From contig PFAV01000062.1 of the NCBI GenBank assembly GCA_002773545.1, positions 771-9,978 on the forward strand: 9,208 bases of DNA. The letters run 5' to 3'. The translations under genes were made by a program, and so were the position numbers. Below the pieces are notes generated by a model that was given only the letters and a program-made list of their open reading frames with translations, did no database searches and was not told the DNA's origin. This document shows positions 6,610 to 9,208 of the stretch, piece after piece. This DNA comes from a bacterium (Candidatus Gribaldobacteria) CG10_big_fil_rev_8_21_14_0_10_41_12. Lineage in GTDB: Bacteria; Patescibacteriota; Minisyncoccia; Minisyncoccales; CG1-02-41-26. Within the stretch, counting starts at the first letter, position 1; each line of letters begins with the position of its first letter.

Positions 6610-6639
6610 GTTTAATTCTTGCGATCGCACGAATTAAAC
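6610..6639. promoter_or_regulatory. 30-bp near-perfect palindrome centred on GCGATCGC
   Basis: GTTTAATTC (6610-6618) and GAATTAAAC (6631-6639) are perfect arms, and the centre is itself the palindrome GCGATCGC (6621-6628). Of the 15 base pairs only one (6619/6630) is mismatched. It begins 7 bp after the SDR stop. It has no T tract, so it does not look like an intrinsic terminator. A dimeric regulator site or a stabilising 3' hairpin are both possible. Confidence 0.45.
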
Positions 6640-6658
6640 GATGGTTTGAAATTAAAGC

Positions 6659-6732
6659 AAAAAAAACACCGAGGGCAGACCTCCCCAGACTACATGCAAA
6701 TTTTCAGGAGGTCTGCCCTCGGTGTTTTTTTT
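6659..6732. terminator. Perfect 26-bp stem, bidirectional terminator; REP/MITE-like element, copy B
   Basis: Arms 6659-6684 and 6707-6732 are exact inverted repeats of 26 bp around a 22-nt loop. The left arm begins with eight A and the right arm ends with eight T, so the stem is an intrinsic terminator on either strand. The centre of the arm, GAGGGCAGACCTCC, shares GGGCAGACCTC with the element at 1429-1490. It ends the SDR transcript and stands directly before infB, whose own promoter must lie within or after it. Confidence 0.8.
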
Positions 6733-6770
6733 ACTTGCAAGAGAGTGTTTTTTCAAGTAAGATAATCAAT

Positions 6771-8306
6771 ATGGAGCAAGAAAAAAATAAAATTATTGTC
6801 AGGCAACCCGTGGTGGTGATTATGGGACATGTGGACCACGGCAAGTCATCGCTGCTGGAAGCAATTCGGGAGGGCTTTGTGATTTGCGCCAAAGAGTCGG
6901 GTGGCATTACCCAGCATATTGGCGCTTACGAAGTGGAAGTTGGGGGCAACCCGCCTTCGCTAAAGGCTACGGACGGGCAAAAAAAAATAACTTTTATTGA
7001 CACACCCGGCCACGAGGCCTTTTCCGCCATGAGATCGCGCGGCGCTAATTTGGCTGACATCGCTATTTTAGTAATTGACGCGGCTGAAGGTCTTAAACCG
7101 CAAACCAAAGAGGCCTTAAATTTTATCAAAAAAGCCAAGATACCAATGATTGTGGCTTTTAACAAAATTGACAAACCCGAGGCCGACCCTGAAAAAGTAA
7201 AAAGGGATTTATCGCAAATAGATGTTTTAGTGGAGTCATATGGCGGGCAAGTTCCCTCTTGCGAGGTTTCAGCCAAAACCAAGCAAGGCATCAAGGAATT
7301 ATTGGAAACAATTTCTTTGGTGGCTGAAATGGAAGAATTAAAATGCGACTTGTCTTTGCCAGTCCAGGGCATAGTGATTGAAAGCTCGCTTGACCCGCAA
7401 AAAGGCCCCATAGCCACTTTATTAGTTAAACAAGGGCTGTTGCGAGAAGGCGATGTGGTGGCCACGGAAAATGTTTTGGGTAAACTGCGGCATTTGGCCA
7501 ATTTCCAAAACAAGCGCCTAAACGAAGTTTTGCCCGGGCAACCAGCCCGCGTCTTGGGCTTTGAACAACCACCAGCCGTGGGCGATGTTTTCAAGGTCTT
7601 TGCCAATCATGAACAAGCGCGAACCCAACTAAAAACAAAAACTATTTGCGCCAAACCCCCCATAGCCATTAAAAACAATTCCGACAAAGAAATAAAAACC
7701 TTAAATATTATCCTCAAAACCGACTTCTTGGGTTCTTGCGAGGCGTTGGTGGGTGTCTTGGAAAACATTCCACGAGATAAAGTAGTATTGAACTTTATCA
7801 AAACCGGCGTAGGCGATATCAACGCCTCGGACATCTTGTTAGCTGAAAACAGCCACGCCGTGGTTTTGGGCTTTCGAGTAAAAACAGACGAAAATACCAG
7901 CCACTTGCTCCGCGAACGAGGCATCAAAGCCAAAACCTTTGATGTAATTTATGAATTAGCCCAAGAAGCTAGGCGACTAATGACCGCTACTTTATCGCCA
8001 GAAACCAAACGAGTGAACACCGGCAAGTTTAAGGCCATAATTATTTTCAAGCAAGATAAAGACACGCAAATTGTCGGGGGCAAAGTGCTGGAGGGCGAAA
8101 TCACCCGCAATGTTAAAGCCGAGATTATGCGCGACGACGAAATCATCGGACACGGCAAGGTTAAGGGCTTGCAAAAAGACAAGAAAGACATTGGCAAAGC
8201 GGAAAAGGGCCAAGAGGTGGGCATTTTACTGCAAAGCGAAATCAAAACGCAAGAAAATGACATTTTAGTATTTTTCAGCGAAGAAAAAGAAAGAGCTACT
8301 CTCTGA
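6771..8306 (+). CDS. infB: Translation initiation factor IF-2, short form without N-terminal domain
   Basis: IF-2 is the GTPase that brings initiator tRNA to the small ribosomal subunit and promotes subunit joining. The protein has 511 residues. The P-loop G19-HVDHG-K25-S26 is almost at the N-terminus. Switch I contains GGITQHIGAY, G3 is D77-TPGHE with the catalytic H81, G4 is N131-KID and G5 is S167-AK. Domain II starts near VQGIVIESSLD, and domains III-IV extend to the end, including the initiator-tRNA-binding C-terminal barrel. The long N-terminal region of typical IF-2 (300 or more residues in E. coli) is absent. An in-frame TTG at 6735 would add 12 residues but lies at the edge of the terminator, so ATG 6771 is preferred. 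rbfA follows after 6 bp. No Shine-Dalgarno sequence is visible. Confidence 0.97.
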   Translation: MEQEKNKIIVRQPVVVIMGHVDHGKSSLLEAIREGFVICAKESGGITQHIGAYEVEVGGNPPSLKATDGQKKITFIDTPGHEAFSAMRSRGANLADIAILVIDAAEGLKPQTKEALNFIKKAKIPMIVAFNKIDKPEADPEKVKRDLSQIDVLVESYGGQVPSCEVSAKTKQGIKELLETISLVAEMEELKCDLSLPVQGIVIESSLDPQKGPIATLLVKQGLLREGDVVATENVLGKLRHLANFQNKRLNEVLPGQPARVLGFEQPPAVGDVFKVFANHEQARTQLKTKTICAKPPIAIKNNSDKEIKTLNIILKTDFLGSCEALVGVLENIPRDKVVLNFIKTGVGDINASDILLAENSHAVVLGFRVKTDENTSHLLRERGIKAKTFDVIYELAQEARRLMTATLSPETKRVNTGKFKAIIIFKQDKDTQIVGGKVLEGEITRNVKAEIMRDDEIIGHGKVKGLQKDKKDIGKAEKGQEVGILLQSEIKTQENDILVFFSEEKERATL

Positions 8307-8312
8307 TTTATT

Positions 8313-8663
8313 ATGGCTACTGAACAACGAGTCAAAAGAATAAACGAATTGCTCAAGCGGCAAATTGGCCAAACTATTTTGGAAGAAGTTGATTTTCCTA
8401 AAAATATCTTGGTAACCGTGTCTGGCGTGGAAACCTCCCAAGATGTTACCCACTGCAAAGTTTCTATCGCGGTTTTTCCCGCCAGTGAAACCAAAAACGC
8501 CCTGGCTATTTTACAAAAATTCATTTATCCTATCCAAAAATTGGTCAATAAAAGCTTACGCATGCGCCCGGTGCCGCAAATTAGGTTTGTGGAAGAAAAA
8601 GATATGGCCCCTGCCCAAAGAGTTGAAGCAATTTTAGAAAACATTAAAATAGAAGAAGAGTGA
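8313..8663 (+). CDS. rbfA: Ribosome-binding factor A
   Basis: The protein has 116 residues, normal for RbfA. It has the family's KH-like fold: N-terminal RVKRINELLKRQIGQTILEEV, the strand ILVTVSGVETSQDVTHCKVSIAVFP, the helix LAILQKFIYPIQKLVNKSL and the final strand MRPVPQIRFVEEKD, followed by a helix with RVEAILENI. RbfA binds the immature 30S subunit and helps mature the 5' end of 16S rRNA. The infB-rbfA order is conserved in bacteria, and the 6-bp gap indicates one transcript. Its TGA stop (8661-8663) is also the outer end of the palindromic repeat that follows, so the repeat joins the gene exactly at its last codon. Confidence 0.95.
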   Translation: MATEQRVKRINELLKRQIGQTILEEVDFPKNILVTVSGVETSQDVTHCKVSIAVFPASETKNALAILQKFIYPIQKLVNKSLRMRPVPQIRFVEEKDMAPAQRVEAILENIKIEEE

Positions 8664-8836
8664 GCTGGTTATAAAATTATTCCGTAGCGAAATTTTAGAT
8701 TTTCGAGCGAGGCGAGGAAGACGAGCAAAAAGGTTTGAGCCGTAGCACTGCTACGGTGAAAAGCTTTTTGTGAAATCTGACGAAGCCGTAGCCGAAAAGA
8801 TAAAATTGTAGTAGGAATAATTTTATAACCAGCTCA
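8661..8836. repeat. 176-bp palindromic MITE-like repeat, copy 1
   Basis: Arms 8661-8683 and 8814-8836 are exact 23-bp inverted repeats. The central hairpin CCGTAGCA (8740-8747) and TGCTACGG (8749-8756) sits precisely at the midpoint, so the whole element is one long imperfect palindrome. Intermediate pairing includes AATTTTA with TAAAATT, TTTTCG with CGAAAA, and AAAAAG with CTTTTT. CCGTAGC occurs three times direct and once inverted. Positions 8683-8730 are identical to 9147-9194. No open reading frame or clear target duplication is seen. It could be a non-autonomous transposable element, a folded RNA, or both. Confidence 0.8.
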
Positions 8837-8840
8837 ATTT

Positions 8841-8913
8841 GGCCGAGTAGCCAAGTAGCTAAGGCGACTCTCTGCAAAAGAGTTATACGCCGGTGCAATT
8901 CCGACCTCGGCCT
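8841..8913 (+). tRNA. tRNA-Cys (anticodon GCA)
   Basis: A 73-nt tRNA. The acceptor GGCCGAG (8841-8847) pairs perfectly with CTCGGCC (8906-8912), and discriminator T8913 is the U73 expected for cysteine. The anticodon stem ACTCT/AGAGT holds the loop CTGCAAA with GCA at 8874-8876. The D stem is GCC/GGC. The T stem GCCGG/CCGAC has one C-A mismatch. The T loop reads TGCAATT, with G in place of the normal U at position 55, and the D loop appears to carry A at position 18. CCA is not encoded. It begins 4 bp after the palindromic repeat. Confidence 0.93.
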
Positions 8914-8924
8914 CAAGACAAACA

Positions 8925-8949
8925 AAAACACCGCCTTTCAGCGGGTTTT
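8925..8949 (+). terminator. Probable rho-independent terminator of tRNA-Cys
   Basis: CCGC (8931-8934) pairs with GCGG (8941-8944) around CTTTCA. The stem then extends through a bulged A with C8929 pairing a G and the preceding AAAA opposite the TTTT at 8946-8949. The short T run follows the GC stem, as expected for intrinsic termination about 30 nt after the tRNA. Confidence 0.55.
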
Positions 8950-8971
8950 GCAGGATCTGACTCGGAGCATG

Positions 8972-8987
8972 TCCTGGATTGCCATCC
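8972..8987. repeat. Left arm of a 16-bp inverted repeat pairing with the tRNA-like sequence
   Basis: TCCTGGATTGCCATCC at 8972-8987 recurs as its exact reverse complement at 9083-9098, inside the minus-strand tRNA-like sequence. Similarity to the tRNA-like copy extends weakly upstream (GG-GCA before the match). CAGGATCTG also occurs directly at 8951-8959 and 9094-9102. The left arm therefore looks like a fragment copied from, or sharing origin with, the tRNA-like locus. Confidence 0.6.
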
Positions 8988-9028
8988 GAAATTAGTATAT
9001 CATTTATTCAATATTTGTCAATTATTTA

Positions 9029-9037
9029 TGTGGATAA
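9029..9037 (-). promoter_or_regulatory. Single consensus DnaA box
   Basis: The minus strand reads TTATCCACA, the exact consensus DnaA box, within an AT-rich spacer (8988-9050). Only one perfect box is seen; TTATTCAAT at 9004-9012 is a poor match. One box is not enough to call an origin of replication and may be chance. Confidence 0.25.
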
Positions 9038-9049
9038 CTTTCATTGTAT

Positions 9050-9117
9050 TGGAGGTACGGGGAATCGGACCCCGAGACCCTTGGATGGCAATCCAGGATC
9101 TGCGCCAAGCTACCCCC
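9050..9117 (-). pseudogene. Degenerate tRNA-like sequence, possibly a tRNA-Gly(GCC) relic
   Basis: Read on the minus strand, GGGGGTA (9117-9111) pairs with TACCTCC (9057-9051) with one G-U, and two further T-A pairs extend the helix. The T arm CGGGG-TCCGATT-CCCCG (9074-9058) is perfect, and the next base could be discriminator A. The total is 68 nt, about five short of a normal tRNA. TTGCCAT offers anticodon GCC (9087-9089), but a normal 5-bp anticodon stem would have two mismatches, and no D stem forms. Alternatively CTTGG and CCAAG can close a 20-nt loop. A damaged tRNA gene is the simplest reading; an odd functional tRNA or a tRNA-like RNA is not excluded. Confidence 0.45.
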
Positions 9118-9125
9118 AACACATA

Positions 9126-9208
9126 GAGATGGTTGCAAAACTATTTCGTAGCGAAATTTTAGATTTTCGAGCGAGGCGAGGAAGACGAGCAAAATGTTTT
9201 GAGGCCGT
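9126..9208. repeat. Palindromic MITE-like repeat, copy 2 (cut by the window end)
   Basis: From GAGATGGTT onward this follows copy 1 (8662 on). Positions 9147-9194 are identical to 8683-8730 over 48 bp. The outer arm differs at several positions (GCAAAACTATTTC here, ATAAAATTATTCC in copy 1), and the copies also diverge after the shared core. The right half is outside the window. It starts 9 bp beyond the tRNA-like sequence, so the two copies bracket the tRNA region. Confidence 0.75.

Noticed and set aside
6926..7606. 226-codon minus-strand open frame
   Set aside because: It is antisense to infB, has no recognisable domain and reflects codon bias of the real gene.
8941..8990. A second tRNA-Gly on the plus strand (GCGGGTT... 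GAGCATGTCC...)
   Set aside because: There is no matching 3' acceptor and no T arm; only scattered similarity to tRNA-Gly.
9050..9117. tmRNA 3' end
   Set aside because: The acceptor helix next to a T arm resembles tmRNA, but both acceptor strands lie within 68 nt, with no space for a message part or pseudoknots.
8893..9126. 77-codon plus-strand open frame
   Set aside because: It begins inside tRNA-Cys and crosses a terminator and a tRNA-like sequence; composition is not protein-like.
1..9208. Alternative genetic code (UGA as glycine)
   Set aside because: Several conserved genes end normally at TGA, and no in-frame TGA interrupts conserved domains.

Overview
The window looks like a chromosome segment of a Candidate Phyla Radiation (Patescibacteria, probably Parcubacteria-like) bacterium. 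I infer this from the mix of short, AT-rich, tightly packed genes, an initiation factor 2 cut down to its GTPase core, a lemA-htpX pair, several small families that I associate with CPR genomes (DUF5674, BRO-N proteins, MNT/HEPN pairs), tRNAs without encoded CCA, and an almost complete lack of Shine-Dalgarno sequences. TGA is used as an ordinary stop for several genes (for example the HEPN, DUF5674, infB and rbfA genes), so the UGA-glycine code of Gracilibacteria is not in use. No taxonomic marker allows a firmer placement.

Layout. Positions 1-1424 hold the tail of an upstream terminator, a strong extended -10 promoter giving a nearly leaderless transcript, and three overlapping genes: an MNT nucleotidyltransferase antitoxin, its HEPN toxin, and a double zinc-ribbon (zf-TFIIB) protein. 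A short inverted-repeat element follows (1429-1490). Next are lemA and htpX, a membrane pair, then a small unknown gene and tRNA-Ser(GGA). Positions 3447-5831 form a same-strand, nearly gapless run: a nucleoside 2-deoxyribosyltransferase-like protein, DUF5674, a small helical protein, a HIT-like protein with an altered active-site motif, and a BRO-N/DinD-like protein. An SDR dehydrogenase follows (5853-6602).

The SDR gene is separated from infB-rbfA by a 30-bp near-perfect palindrome and a perfect 26-bp stem that can terminate transcription in both directions. The stem shares the core GGGCAGACCTC with the element upstream of lemA, so the two are probably members of one dispersed REP/MITE-like family. 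rbfA ends inside a 176-bp palindromic repeat with 23-bp perfect terminal arms. A diverged second copy begins at about 9126 and runs off the window. Between the copies lie tRNA-Cys(GCA), its terminator, an AT-rich spacer with one perfect DnaA box, and a degenerate tRNA-like sequence on the minus strand.

All protein genes are on the plus strand. The best candidates for something not well described are the palindromic repeat family, the tRNA-like remnant with its inverted partner, and the altered elbow of tRNA-Cys. I saw no CRISPR array, transposase gene or prophage block.
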